64,000 nucleotides of DNA from Candidatus Thorarchaeota archaeon (GTDB lineage Archaea; Asgardarchaeota; Thorarchaeia; Thorarchaeales; Thorarchaeaceae). Location of the stretch: positions 105,801 to 169,800 of the forward strand of contig JAGXKG010000001.1 in the NCBI GenBank assembly GCA_018335335.1, given 5' to 3'. The notes beneath the pieces were generated by a model, which did not search any database, had not been told where the DNA came from, and worked only from the letters and a program-made list of their open reading frames with translations. Made by a program: the position numbers and the translations under genes. This document shows positions 42,243-51,607 of this stretch, one piece after another; the stretch's first letter is position 1; every line of letters begins with the position of its first letter.

Positions 42243-42351
42243 CGGATTCCAACCTCATGTGTCTAAAGCTCCATTACGGTTAATTGTTTTTGTTTTCACA
42301 ACGGGAATGCTTTGCCAAATGATTAATTACGGAATAGTAAACTCGAAAACA

Positions 42352-42885
42352 ATGATGAGAATGAGATCCGTATTTGTTGGCAGATTTCAACCCATCCATA
42401 AAGGCCATCTCTACACAGTAAATCAGATTCTTGAAAAGAATGAGGAACTAGTAATTGCTATCGGTTCAGCGCAACACTCTCACACCCCAAGCAACCCATT
42501 TTCGGGCGGCGAGCGCGTCATGCAAATAAAGCGGGCGCTCCTTGATGAGAATCTGTCAATAGATACGATTGATATTATTCCTGTACCAGATATCAATATC
42601 CATCCGCTCTGGATAGCTCACCTCAGTTCGTTGGTCCCGTATTTTGACAAAGTCTACAGTCACAATCCCCTTGTTCGGAGTCTTGTCAGAGATGCAGATA
42701 TCGCGGTTGGTCACACAGAGTTACTAGATCGGTCGGAATACAGCGGTAAACATATCCGGAGTCTCATACGTCAAGGGAATCCAGAATGGAAATCATTTGT
42801 TCCAGAAGGTGTTGTTGCGATAATAGAGGAGCACAACATGGATGAAAGGATTCGTCAGATTGGTGAAATAACTCTCAAGAAGTAA
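42352..42885 (+). CDS. nadM: Nicotinamide-nucleotide adenylyltransferase, archaeal NadM type
   Basis: ATG 42352 (MMRMRSVFVGRFQPIHKGHL) is chosen from several, and the frame runs back to 42259 without similarity. The 177-residue product has the nucleotidyltransferase HxGH motif (HKGH) and a C-terminal YSGKHIRSLIRQG, the ISGTxIR equivalent. It makes NAD from NMN or NaMN and complements NadC encoded earlier in the window. Confidence 0.92.
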   Translation: MMRMRSVFVGRFQPIHKGHLYTVNQILEKNEELVIAIGSAQHSHTPSNPFSGGERVMQIKRALLDENLSIDTIDIIPVPDINIHPLWIAHLSSLVPYFDKVYSHNPLVRSLVRDADIAVGHTELLDRSEYSGKHIRSLIRQGNPEWKSFVPEGVVAIIEEHNMDERIRQIGEITLKK

Positions 42886-43048
42886 CATCCATGCAAGGGA
42901 GAGTTTAAATAACTAGACGAGAGGACGAATTTACGGTGAACGTGCAATGCTAGGTGAATGCGTTCCACGCTATCAAAATTCGTAAGATGGTTTTTCTCAA
43001 TCCTAGCTACGAATCTAAATCAGAATTATTCTATAGTAGGGATACCAA

Positions 43049-44524
43049 ATGAATAGTGATAATGATAGTAACAAGGCCATATTCGACGTGGATCATCAGG
43101 AGAGCTTCCCCGATTGGTTCGGCGAGATATGCAAAGTAGCCAAACTAGCCGATATCAGATACGGAGTGAAAGGTTTCACACCTTTCCAGCCATGGAGCGT
43201 CATGAGTATGAATCTCATGTTCGACTTCTATGAGGAAGCGCTTCAAGAGAAAGGTCACACACCCATGCTCTTTCCCACCGTTATCCCGGAGGGAAATCTG
43301 AGAAAGGAATCTCAACATGTAGAAGGATTCACACCTGAAGTATTCTGGATAGAAGAGTATGGCGATGGAAAGAAGCTGGAAGAGAGGTTGGCACTAAGAC
43401 CAACCAGTGAAACAGCTATCTATCCCATGTACTCGTTGTGGATTCGTAGCTGGCGAGACCTTCCGATGAAGCACTATCAACGGTGTTCCGTTTTCCGGTC
43501 CGAGGTCAAGAGTACTCGACCATTCCTTCGAGGGCGCGAATTTCTATGGATTGAAAGCCATAATGTATTCAGGACGCATGAAGAAGCGAAAGCGCAAGTG
43601 CAAGAGGATTTGGAGACAACAAAAGAAGTTGTAACAGATATTTTCGGAATTCCGGTAATGGTATTCAAGCGAACTCAATGGGATAAATTCCCGGGTGGAG
43701 TGAACACCTATGCTGCTGACGCACTGATGCCGGATGGCAAAGTAATCCAGTTGCCTTCAACGCACGATCTCGGAGATAATTTCGCGAAGCCCTTCGAGAT
43801 AGAATACCTTGATGAGAGCAACGAATATGTCCACGCGTATCAGACATGTTATGGTCCCGCCATTTCACGAATATACGGAGCAATGATTTCGATTCATGGA
43901 GATAATCAGGGCCTTCGGTTACCCTTCAAGGTAGCACCATATCAAGTTGTGATCATTCCGATATTCAGAGGGGACAAACAGGAAATAGTCATTGAGCGTT
44001 GCAAGGAGATAGAAAAAGAGCTGAAAGAAAACGGGCTACGGGTTCATCTTGATGATACTGATTCGACGCCAGGTTGGAAATACAATTACTGGGAGATGAA
44101 AGGGGTTCCCATTCGTGTTCATATAGGTCCTCGCGAAGTAAAGAATGAAACCGCAGTGTTATTCAGACGAGACCTTATGGAGCGGGAAACTGTTGATGCA
44201 AATGAGCTAGTCGAGGGTATCAAGAACCTAGGTGAAAACATAGATGCAACTCTGCTTGAACAAGCACAATCCGAGCTCAAGGACTTGATTGTTGATGCAG
44301 ACAATATGAACGCTATAGACGATGCTCTCGAAAAAGGGAAAATTGCGCGAATACCGTTCTGTAGTACAGACATGGATGGAGAACAATGTGGTGAAGAAAT
44401 CAAGGATCAGACTGGCGGTGAAATTCGAGGTACACGAATTGATGTGGAAGAAGAAGCGGGAGGTATCTGTGTAGCATGCGGGAAACCCGCAAAAGCAATT
44501 GTTTATGTCGCGCGTTCCTACTAA
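43049..44524 (+). CDS. proS: Prolyl-tRNA synthetase (archaeal/eukaryotic type)
   Basis: This 491-residue class II synthetase has ERLALRPTSETAIYPMYSLW and the motif 2 region HYQRCSVFRSEVKSTRPFLRGREFLW. An HDLGDNFAKPF segment and the anticodon-binding domain (APYQVVIIPIF) follow. The C-terminal zinc domain (IPFCSTDMDGEQCGEEI ... GICVACGKPA) ends in the typical VARSY, with a terminal tyrosine. The first 20 residues are a short charged extension. Confidence 0.96.
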   Translation: MNSDNDSNKAIFDVDHQESFPDWFGEICKVAKLADIRYGVKGFTPFQPWSVMSMNLMFDFYEEALQEKGHTPMLFPTVIPEGNLRKESQHVEGFTPEVFWIEEYGDGKKLEERLALRPTSETAIYPMYSLWIRSWRDLPMKHYQRCSVFRSEVKSTRPFLRGREFLWIESHNVFRTHEEAKAQVQEDLETTKEVVTDIFGIPVMVFKRTQWDKFPGGVNTYAADALMPDGKVIQLPSTHDLGDNFAKPFEIEYLDESNEYVHAYQTCYGPAISRIYGAMISIHGDNQGLRLPFKVAPYQVVIIPIFRGDKQEIVIERCKEIEKELKENGLRVHLDDTDSTPGWKYNYWEMKGVPIRVHIGPREVKNETAVLFRRDLMERETVDANELVEGIKNLGENIDATLLEQAQSELKDLIVDADNMNAIDDALEKGKIARIPFCSTDMDGEQCGEEIKDQTGGEIRGTRIDVEEEAGGICVACGKPAKAIVYVARSY

Positions 44525-44600
44525 AGGATAATAGTTCATCTAGCAACGGCATACCGCGGAATCCTTGCAAATCACACTGGAAACTGAGGGAGTTGAGACA

Positions 44601-45584
44601 TTGAAGATTCTCGTTCCGTATGGTCAGAAGATTGCAAACAAAATCCAGCAGATAATTGGAGATGAAGCAGAGGTTGTTACCTCTGAAAGAACTGCGGAAG
44701 AGATGCTCCAGCAAGCGAAAGACGCAACAGTGGTAGCTGCGGGAAGAGTTCCAGGAGAATACATTCGGAAAGCCGAATCACTGAAGATGATCCAGGCCTT
44801 TGGAGCGGGCGTAGATAAGATTGACATGGACGCCCTCAGAGAACATGGTGACGTTCTCGTTTGTAATTGTCACCTGAATTCGCAAGAGGTAGCGGAGTAT
44901 GCAATAATGCTCCTGTTGGTGCTCACAAAGAGAATATTGCGTAGTGACAGGTTGCTGCGAAAAGGAGACTGGAAGATGGCATGGGGGAGCGATTTACCCA
45001 ACATCGAAATTAGAGAGAAAACCTGTCTGTTGATAGGACTGGGGCATATAGGCCTTCAAATAGCTCAACGACTTAGAGCATTCAATATGTACCTAGTAGC
45101 AGCTACAAGAACAGGAACCGGTTCCGCATCGTCTGTGAATCAGCTGGTCTCTATTTCAGAAGCAGAAGACTACATTAGACAGGCGGATTTCATCATTCTA
45201 TCATTGCCACTCACAAAGGAATCACGCGGAATGGTTGATCAGACATTTCTTTCATACATGAAGAAGTCGGCGTTCATCATCAATGTTTCCAGAGCGCCTA
45301 TTATTGATCAGAATGCATTGTTCGAAAAGTTGGAGTCTGGTGACATTGGAGGCGCTGCTCTTGATGTCTGGTGGAATTATCCAGCTGAATGGGGTTCATC
45401 TGGCCAGCTCCCCTCCGAAAGACACCCCTTTCACAAGCTAGATAATGTTGTTCTCTCGCCTCATCGTGCAGCGTATTCTGAGAATGTTATGGAAGAACAG
45501 ATAAGATTCGTGGCGCGGAACATACTCAGATTCATTCAAGGAGAAGAGCCATTAAATCAGGTTGATATAGAAAATGAATACTGA
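44601..45584 (+). CDS. D-isomer-specific 2-hydroxyacid dehydrogenase
   Basis: The TTG at 44601 (MKILVPYGQKIANKI) follows a GAGGGAG site about nine bases upstream. A longer frame starts at 44565. The ~327-residue product has the NAD-binding LLIGLGHIGLQIAQRL and the catalytic-domain motifs NCHLNSQEVAEYAIMLLL. LSLPLTKESRGMVDQ, INVSRAPIIDQNAL and a late HRAAYSENVM (catalytic His region) complete the pattern. Substrate specificity cannot be assigned. Confidence 0.87.
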   Translation: MKILVPYGQKIANKIQQIIGDEAEVVTSERTAEEMLQQAKDATVVAAGRVPGEYIRKAESLKMIQAFGAGVDKIDMDALREHGDVLVCNCHLNSQEVAEYAIMLLLVLTKRILRSDRLLRKGDWKMAWGSDLPNIEIREKTCLLIGLGHIGLQIAQRLRAFNMYLVAATRTGTGSASSVNQLVSISEAEDYIRQADFIILSLPLTKESRGMVDQTFLSYMKKSAFIINVSRAPIIDQNALFEKLESGDIGGAALDVWWNYPAEWGSSGQLPSERHPFHKLDNVVLSPHRAAYSENVMEEQIRFVARNILRFIQGEEPLNQVDIENEY

Positions 45585-45722
45585 AAGCCCAATGAAATCT
45601 ATTGATTGTGAACTAGAATCACAAGCAATAAAGTTAGCGGCAACACTAATCTGTCAACTAGTTGTTTTCTTCGTTACGGGCAGGCAACGTGTTTAAGAGA
45701 CACCCTTTCGAGGAGAATTCCA

Positions 45723-47957
45723 ATGACCATCAACGATATCATGACCTCAGAGGAGAACGGTCCTAGCATAAGCAATCTTTCGGATATTCCTGGAATAGGG
45801 CCTAAGTACAAGCGAGTTCTTACGGAGTATTTCGGAAGTGAAACTGTTGCTCTCAAGGTTATTCTAGATTCCCGCGTTGATTTGGTTGCATCAGTACCTG
45901 AAATCGGTTCAAGACAAGCAGTTAATATTGTAAAAGGTGCCTTTGAGCATCAATTTGGAACAAGTTCGAAGACAGTTCTTAGAACATCAGATGTGGAAAG
46001 GATATACGATAACATCGTTGAGATAATCCAGAGCTACGCCAATACTACCTATGCGAAGGACAAGTTGTATCTGTACTTCCCATTGCCACCTGACAAAATT
46101 AACACAATAAGGGAACGTCAGAGATATTTTGCACACGCAATGGAAATGACTCGAGGGTTGAGGGAAGAGGATTGTCAGGCGCTTGAACAGCATCTAAAGA
46201 ACATTAGGGGTTTGCTTCATCGGGTGAAGCCAAAAAGGCTTGAGGGGCGATTGGTCCTTACTACCGACGAGGAAACATTTGACGAACTTGTCAATCAGGG
46301 AGTGGATAAATGGTGTCCGGTATACGTCCTTTCGGAAGGTGAAAGGGCCCTAGATTATGCCCAGGGCTACGATTTGGTGTTCTACATCTCATCATCTGGT
46401 TTTTATGATGATTCAATGGATATGCTTCAGAACGTCGAGTTGTTGGGAGAGAATTGGTCTATTGATAAGATTCTCCCAGAACGGACAGTGGGATTCTACA
46501 CGAGAAATTACCATGTCATTCGTGCTGCAAGTGCACTAGCAGACATTTTCCCCAAACTTCCAGATAACGATGCTATGAGGCGTTTTTCTGAGGCCATTGA
46601 TGTTGACAGTCTCAAACGGGTTGGTGACCTTCTCGAGAAGCTAAATGAAGATGGCTCGATTGCAGAAGGAATTGACGATGAGCTTGACAGATATGGCCAT
46701 GCAGTCAGTAACTTCCAGACCGCCATAGCCGAAACTGAGGCATGGACAAATGAGGAAATAGAACGTCGTATATCCGAAAGTGAGGTTACTCTTGGTGGGC
46801 AGCAGATAATCAGTATTCTACAGTCTGCAGATATGGAAGGAGCTGAAAGCAGTACTATGCGAAGTATGCTGCCTGCAGAGATTGTTGAGATATTCACCAG
46901 TGTAACTCGCGAAGCAGAAGATCGATTACTCGAATTTCTAGGCCTAGATTTGCGTGAAGCAGACTGGGTTACAGGAATTGTCAGTGAAGAGATATCCCTT
47001 CCAGTCAACATGGTCTCTGCAAGAATAAACGACTTAGAGGATAAAATTAGGTCCGTTTATGCGGAACTCAGTTTTGAATTCATGAGCAAATTGGCGAACG
47101 AACTGGAAGATCTCCGAGAACCGGTTAAACAGGCTGTGCAAACGCTCTTAGAATTTGATCTTTTCTTGGCAGTAGGTCTCTTTGCACGGGATTATGGTCT
47201 CCATAGACCAAATGTATCGGTTGATTATCGAGGTGTAGGTGTAAAGGATGCAACTAATCTATTCTTAACACGCAGTAGACTCAAGGGAAAGCACGGGGAA
47301 GTACAACCTATTGACTATTCGATTGGAGATACCCCCTACAAGCCCGTTGGTACTGAAGGAGAGAATTGCGTGGTACTATCAGGAGCAAACAGCGGAGGGA
47401 AGACCACGACCATTCAGACCCTTGCACAGATAGTAACAATGGCTCAAGCTGGTTTTCCTGTACCAGCTAGAGAATCGTATGTTCAAATATTCGAAGAAGT
47501 GTATTTCTTCTATAAGAGCCGAGGAATGGTTAGCGCAGGAGCATTTGAAACAACCTTACAGCAATTCGCTGAAATTGTCACATCGGATAAACAGAAACTT
47601 GCTCTGTTCGACGAAATAGAGGCAATAACTGAGCCAGGTAGTGCTGCCAATGTCATTGCGGGTTTGTTGGAAATCCTTCAACAGGATCCCAATAGTGCAA
47701 CGGTGATATGTAGCCACCTCGCGAGCGAAATCAAAGAAGCAGCGTCCGCTCCCGTCAGAATCGACGGTATAGAAGCTAGAGGTCTTGACAGCGATCTTGA
47801 TCTGATTGTCGATAGAAGTCCTCGTTTCGGATATCTTGCTAGGAGCACCCCGGAGCTAATTGTTGAACGATTGGCAAAGTTGGCTAAAGGGGACGAAAAG
47901 CGCGTCTATTCTAAGATGCTTGACAAGCTAATGCAAGCTCGCCATGAAGAGCTTTGA
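45723..47957 (+). CDS. MutS-family ATPase with N-terminal helix-hairpin-helix
   Basis: This 744-residue protein opens with a HhH module (LSDIPGIGPKYKRVLTEYF). A long helical core follows, then the MutS ATPase domain with Walker A LSGANSGGKTTTIQTL, Walker B LALFDEIEAI and SATVICSHLASEI. There is no N-terminal mismatch-recognition domain, so it is closer to MutS2/MutS5-like archaeal proteins than to MutS1. A DNA-structure or translation-linked role is possible. The RBS GAGGAG precedes ATG. It ends next to a phosphodiesterase gene. Confidence 0.85.
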   Translation: MTINDIMTSEENGPSISNLSDIPGIGPKYKRVLTEYFGSETVALKVILDSRVDLVASVPEIGSRQAVNIVKGAFEHQFGTSSKTVLRTSDVERIYDNIVEIIQSYANTTYAKDKLYLYFPLPPDKINTIRERQRYFAHAMEMTRGLREEDCQALEQHLKNIRGLLHRVKPKRLEGRLVLTTDEETFDELVNQGVDKWCPVYVLSEGERALDYAQGYDLVFYISSSGFYDDSMDMLQNVELLGENWSIDKILPERTVGFYTRNYHVIRAASALADIFPKLPDNDAMRRFSEAIDVDSLKRVGDLLEKLNEDGSIAEGIDDELDRYGHAVSNFQTAIAETEAWTNEEIERRISESEVTLGGQQIISILQSADMEGAESSTMRSMLPAEIVEIFTSVTREAEDRLLEFLGLDLREADWVTGIVSEEISLPVNMVSARINDLEDKIRSVYAELSFEFMSKLANELEDLREPVKQAVQTLLEFDLFLAVGLFARDYGLHRPNVSVDYRGVGVKDATNLFLTRSRLKGKHGEVQPIDYSIGDTPYKPVGTEGENCVVLSGANSGGKTTTIQTLAQIVTMAQAGFPVPARESYVQIFEEVYFFYKSRGMVSAGAFETTLQQFAEIVTSDKQKLALFDEIEAITEPGSAANVIAGLLEILQQDPNSATVICSHLASEIKEAASAPVRIDGIEARGLDSDLDLIVDRSPRFGYLARSTPELIVERLAKLAKGDEKRVYSKMLDKLMQARHEEL

Positions 47958-47966
47958 GTGGACTTC

Positions 47967-48542
47967 ATGATGAAAATCCTTGTTTTTGGTGACACACATA
48001 TTCCCACGCGGAGAGACTCTATCCCTGGCTCTTTCTATTCGATTATTGAAGAGACTGATTATGACTTGGCACTAGTAACTGGTGACTTGGTGCAAGAACA
48101 AGCGATGCGAGAAGCACTGCCACCCCTTCCTCGTAGCTACATAGTGAAGGGAAATATGGACTACTCACATACTCATAATTTCCATGAAGAAGTCAGAGCT
48201 GGTGATCTGCGGATACTGCTTTTGCATGGCACACAGTTACGACCACGCGGGAACATTGAACAAATTCGAGACATTCTGGATAATGTGGGCTGTGACATAG
48301 GCATTCATGGCCACACTCATGAAGCGCAAATCAAACTCTACAAAGAGCGATTAATCTTGAATCCCGGAACGCTATCAGGTGCCACTGGTGTATCTACAGG
48401 ACGGCAAGAAGCCAGCTTCATTGAGATGGATGTAGATGGAACCGCTGTGGGAGTAACTCTTTACAAAACTGATTGGAACACATTGAAGAAATCTACTCTT
48501 TCATTTGAGCAAGAAAATGGCGCGATGGTACAAACGAAATGA
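47967..48542 (+). CDS. YfcE-family metallophosphoesterase
   Basis: This calcineurin-like phosphodiesterase has metal-binding motifs in order: ILVFGDTHIP, ALVTGDLV, KGNMDYSHTH, LLHGTQL and GIHGHTHEAQ. A C-terminal NPGTLSGATG turn is typical. ATGs at 47967 and 47970 are preferred, and GTG 47958 directly follows the MutS-like stop. The substrate is unknown. Cotranscription with the MutS-like gene is likely. Confidence 0.87.
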   Translation: MMKILVFGDTHIPTRRDSIPGSFYSIIEETDYDLALVTGDLVQEQAMREALPPLPRSYIVKGNMDYSHTHNFHEEVRAGDLRILLLHGTQLRPRGNIEQIRDILDNVGCDIGIHGHTHEAQIKLYKERLILNPGTLSGATGVSTGRQEASFIEMDVDGTAVGVTLYKTDWNTLKKSTLSFEQENGAMVQTK

Positions 48543-48744
48543 AATCTGAAAACGGCTCTGGGGTACTGAATCTCACAGAAAGGATATCTCCGAATAGGCT
48601 CTGTGTAAGAGGTCAGAGGTTTGTTGTGAGAAATTGAATGAGTTACCAAATCGCTAATCAAATGCACTAATCACGACAATCAAAAACGTGAATCGCTTCG
48701 ATATCTTGGTATGATTTATTCCACAGAGGCCTCCGAACAACAAT

Positions 48745-48752
48745 CTTAATAT
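48745..48752 (+). promoter_or_regulatory. TATA box of the tRNA-Asn gene
   Basis: CTTAATAT lies 32-39 bases upstream of the tRNA 5' end and matches the element before tRNA-Glu. The rest of 48543-48744 holds nothing I can identify. Confidence 0.55.
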
Positions 48753-48783
48753 TGTCTTTCCTCCCAGCCTCGAAATGAATAGT

Positions 48784-48860
48784 GCCGCCGTGGCTCAGTC
48801 CGGTAGAGCGACAGCCTGTTAAGTTGTTGGTCCCAGGTTCAATTCCTGGCGGCGGCGCCA
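48784..48860 (+). tRNA. tRNA-Asn (anticodon GUU)
   Basis: An intronless cloverleaf has acceptor GCCGCCG/CGGCGGC, anticodon loop CTGTTAA (GTT) and T-arm CCAGGTTCAATTCCTGG. Discriminator G is followed by an encoded CCA (48858-48860). Confidence 0.97.
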
Positions 48861-48881
48861 TATTCTCATTCTCTGAAATGT

Positions 48882-49397
48882 TCAGGTCATGAATTCTCTA
48901 TCCTTTTCGTTCTCTGCTAATAGATAGTGATACATAACTGACTCACCATCGCCATTCTTGAAGAAATCATATGTCAATCCAGGGATAAAGGGCACATAAT
49001 CCGAACCAACTCCCACCTCTTGGAGCTTCTCGGAAGCAACATCTGCAGGGATCGCTCCTGGTCTGTCGTGGCTTTCAGAATTGTAGAGAATCCGAAGAAA
49101 GGTTCTATCCTCCTCAGAAAGATTTTCTAGCTGCTCTCTTCGTTCCTTGTTCGGAATACGAAGAAACCACACTAAATGCCCAGTGGAGTCCTTATCGGTT
49201 TCATCATAATCCAAAACCTTCTCAATCATCAACTCATCAAGTGCCTCTTCGATTGCCTGTTCTGCTATCACCTTTGCATTCTCTTCAGGTATAAGGGATT
49301 GGAGTTTCTCCTTGGCTTTTGTCAAGGGCAATTTATGCCCCTCTTGTTGTTTCAACAGGTCCATGAGAATCCTAAGAGATTCAGATTGTTTGTTCAT
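48882..49397 (-). CDS. Hypothetical protein coupled to LAGLIDADG-like gene
   Basis: ATG 49397 overlaps the upstream stop as ATGA, with a GGTGGAAAG site before it. An ATG at 49409 is also in frame. The 171-residue product is helical and charged (SLRILMDLLKQQEGHKLPLT, EEDRTFLRILYNSE), with a more ordered C-terminus (YVPFIPGLTYDFFKNGDGES). No domain is recognised. Coupling suggests it acts with the gene upstream. Confidence 0.6.
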   Translation of the reverse strand: MNKQSESLRILMDLLKQQEGHKLPLTKAKEKLQSLIPEENAKVIAEQAIEEALDELMIEKVLDYDETDKDSTGHLVWFLRIPNKERREQLENLSEEDRTFLRILYNSESHDRPGAIPADVASEKLQEVGVGSDYVPFIPGLTYDFFKNGDGESVMYHYLLAENEKDREFMT

Positions 49398-49999
49398 TCT
49401 TTCCACCATTCTGCAAATTGGATGCCCTTCTTTGCGAAGTATTCCTTTGCGCGTTTCACATCTTCAGGACGTTCTCTGAGTATATCTCTCATCTTTTCCC
49501 TTTTGACTACATCGTTTGAAGGTGCAAGTATCATGAGTTTCACAGACTCCAGAATACCGTCTGGCACGGCGGTCCATGCTACAGAAACGCGCTTTGTTCG
49601 AGTGTAGTAACGGATTGTATACGGCATTCGACTATACTCTATTCCCATTCTTCTTACGATTCTAACCTCGTCTTGAACTAGTCTATTGGGATTTTCAATA
49701 ACTGTATCCCACAGATTTCTTGCTACTCGTCTAATCTCTTCAGATTCAGTTTTTTGCAGTTTCTGTAATTCCATGTACGATAGTACCCAACTGTACTCCT
49801 CCCTCGTTCCATGTTCTTTGATGAGTTCGATTTCCTCCTCTCCTACCTTTGGCTCGATATTATAAATTTCTGCTTTCTCTGCAGCATCCAAAACATTCGA
49901 ATGGGTCCAATGAATGTAATTACTGCTTACTGTGCCATCCTGTGGCACGAGTTCCTCAATGAAAGCGAGTTGCACTTTTGGAGAGAATGTTTCGAACAC
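49394..49999 (-). CDS. LAGLIDADG-like protein, C-terminal part (frameshifted)
   Basis: The frame is open upstream of GTG 49999 and reads NPGLPEVFETFSPKVQLAFIEELVPQDG, which continues the fold of the preceding ORF. LAFIEELVPQDG looks like the second LAGLIDADG-type helix. About 130 residues with no recognised motif follow, ending FAEWWKE. It is best read as the second half of one gene with the ORF at 49927-50547, separated by a -1 frame change near 50015. It could be translated alone only from a weak start. Confidence 0.6.
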   Translation of the reverse strand: MFETFSPKVQLAFIEELVPQDGTVSSNYIHWTHSNVLDAAEKAEIYNIEPKVGEEEIELIKEHGTREEYSWVLSYMELQKLQKTESEEIRRVARNLWDTVIENPNRLVQDEVRIVRRMGIEYSRMPYTIRYYTRTKRVSVAWTAVPDGILESVKLMILAPSNDVVKREKMRDILRERPEDVKRAKEYFAKKGIQFAEWWKE

Positions 50000-50547
50000 T
50001 TCAGGCAGTCCCGGGTTCTGGACAGTTCGATTCCCAGATTCTCAACCATAATTCCAAGAGGGGTCGGAAAGTATACATCAAACATATTCTCGTTCCCCCG
50101 TTTTCTTGGAATCAGCTCGATATCTCCAAATGCCTGAAGATCTCTCTCAACCATCTTTATCCTCCTCAATTCCCTTTCTGCATAACATAAAGTCCCGTTT
50201 GGCTTCAGATGGCAATCGGAAACTGCAATACCCAACAATCTTGCTACAGAAACGTCGAGATTCTCACCCTCTGGAAATCTTGGATTCTCTATCCCCCCTT
50301 TACCGCTATATTTCGTTATCTTTGATATCTTGCCCTCCAAATCTGACAGATTCAAACCTGCCAGACTATTCATTAGGTCTATGCATTCGCCTTTTATTCT
50401 GGGTTTGTAGATACTAATACACAGCTGATGTTTAACTTCCGAGGACATTTGTGTAACTAGTTCCTTGAGATGTTCACTTTTATTCGAAATCTGACTAGTA
50501 CCACCTGTGTCAAGCCCTTCTTCGGCGGCGCCAATCTTTCTTTTCAT
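49927..50547 (-). CDS. LAGLIDADG-like protein, N-terminal part (frameshifted)
   Basis: From ATG 50547 (TTG 50559 also possible, overlapping the ZIP gene by eight bases) the frame gives a basic N-terminus and a helical region. The first LAGLIDADG-like helix follows (VARLLGIAVSDCHLKPNG), with a beta-rich segment (RIKMVERDLQAFGDIELIPRK, FDVYFPTPLGIMVENLGI). After ELSRTR the frame degenerates to CLKCSKHSLQKC, while the homologous continuation appears in the next frame. Catalytic acidic residues of homing endonucleases are not clear (SDCH instead of DADG). Confidence 0.6.
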   Translation of the reverse strand: MKRKIGAAEEGLDTGGTSQISNKSEHLKELVTQMSSEVKHQLCISIYKPRIKGECIDLMNSLAGLNLSDLEGKISKITKYSGKGGIENPRFPEGENLDVSVARLLGIAVSDCHLKPNGTLCYAERELRRIKMVERDLQAFGDIELIPRKRGNENMFDVYFPTPLGIMVENLGIELSRTRDCLKCSKHSLQKCNSLSLRNSCHRMAQ

Positions 50548-50551
50548 GACA

Positions 50552-51307
50552 CTAACCAAGACTTGTATCCAAAATCATCATCACGATGAATCCAAGCATC
50601 AAGCCAGCAGTAGCAGCTCGCGCGAACCCTCCTGAGTGACTTTCTGGGACCATTTCATCAGAAACTACGAACACCATTGCTCCAGCTGCAAAGGCCAATC
50701 CATACGGAAGTAAGAAGCGTGAGAAAGACACTACAAAAACGCCAAGCAACCCTCCAATCGGCTCCACGAGCCCTGAGAGCAGAGCGTAACCCGCTGCCCG
50801 CGACCGGGAATAGCCTTCCCGTACCAAGGGCATGGCAACAGCAAGCCCCTCAGGGATATTCTGAAGGCCTATAGCCAAAGCTATAGTAACGCCAGCACTG
50901 GTGTCTCCGGTTCCGAATGCTACACCTACTGCCAAGCCTTCTGGGAAGTTGTGGATTGTTATGGCAAGGATAATCATCCAGATACGTGAAAGACTAGAAG
51001 TGGGACCTTCATGCCCTTTAAAGAGATGCTCGTGAGGTACATATTTGTCTGCAAAATGTACGAAGATACCACCCAATGCAAAACCAAAAGCAGTAACCCA
51101 AGCCCCACTCAGGTCAAGAGCGGGTATGAGGAGACTAAAGGCAGAAGCAGCCAACATAACACCACCTGCAAAGCCTAGCATGACATCCAATGTCTTACGG
51201 CCAAAATTTCCCCCCAATAGTACAGGAATAGCTCCCAATCCAGTTGCAGTTCCTGCTAGCAAGCTGGCTATTGCTCCTAGTGCTATCGGATTAGTTGGCA
51301 GTTGCAT
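50552..51307 (-). CDS. ZIP-family divalent metal transporter
   Basis: This 251-residue membrane protein has about eight transmembrane segments. The ZIP metal-site motifs are visible: TIHNFPEGLAVGVAFG in TM4 and GLQNIPEGLAVAMPL in TM5. A His-containing loop (YVPHEHLFKGHEG) lies between TM3 and TM4. It imports or exports zinc or other divalent metals. It leads into the LAGLIDADG-like gene with a small gap or overlap. Confidence 0.93.
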   Translation of the reverse strand: MQLPTNPIALGAIASLLAGTATGLGAIPVLLGGNFGRKTLDVMLGFAGGVMLAASAFSLLIPALDLSGAWVTAFGFALGGIFVHFADKYVPHEHLFKGHEGPTSSLSRIWMIILAITIHNFPEGLAVGVAFGTGDTSAGVTIALAIGLQNIPEGLAVAMPLVREGYSRSRAAGYALLSGLVEPIGGLLGVFVVSFSRFLLPYGLAFAAGAMVFVVSDEMVPESHSGGFARAATAGLMLGFIVMMILDTSLG

Positions 51308-51607
51308 TTTGATTAATCTCCTATGCAGTTATACGCCGTGCTAGGTGAACATAGAGCCTAGAGATTCTATATGTCAGCACTAGAAAAGCCCTTTCATTTG
51401 CCTTTTTGAAGTCATCATGATTCTCGCGTTCCTACTACACCAAGGTCTCAGCCTTGATTTTTCTAGACCCTTTGACAGATGTTTTTCTATTCATCAACGT
51501 AAGACCTCAAACATATCTACTCCATACGAACAACAAGAAAGTGCTTTATAGCTCCGGAACATTATACTCTGTACTATGAATGAGTTGAGAAATCATTGAG
51601 CGCCGCG

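Noticed and set aside
45723..47957. Classical mismatch-repair MutS1
   Set aside because: There is no N-terminal mismatch-binding domain with the Phe-x-Glu motif, only an HhH module followed by the helical core and ATPase.
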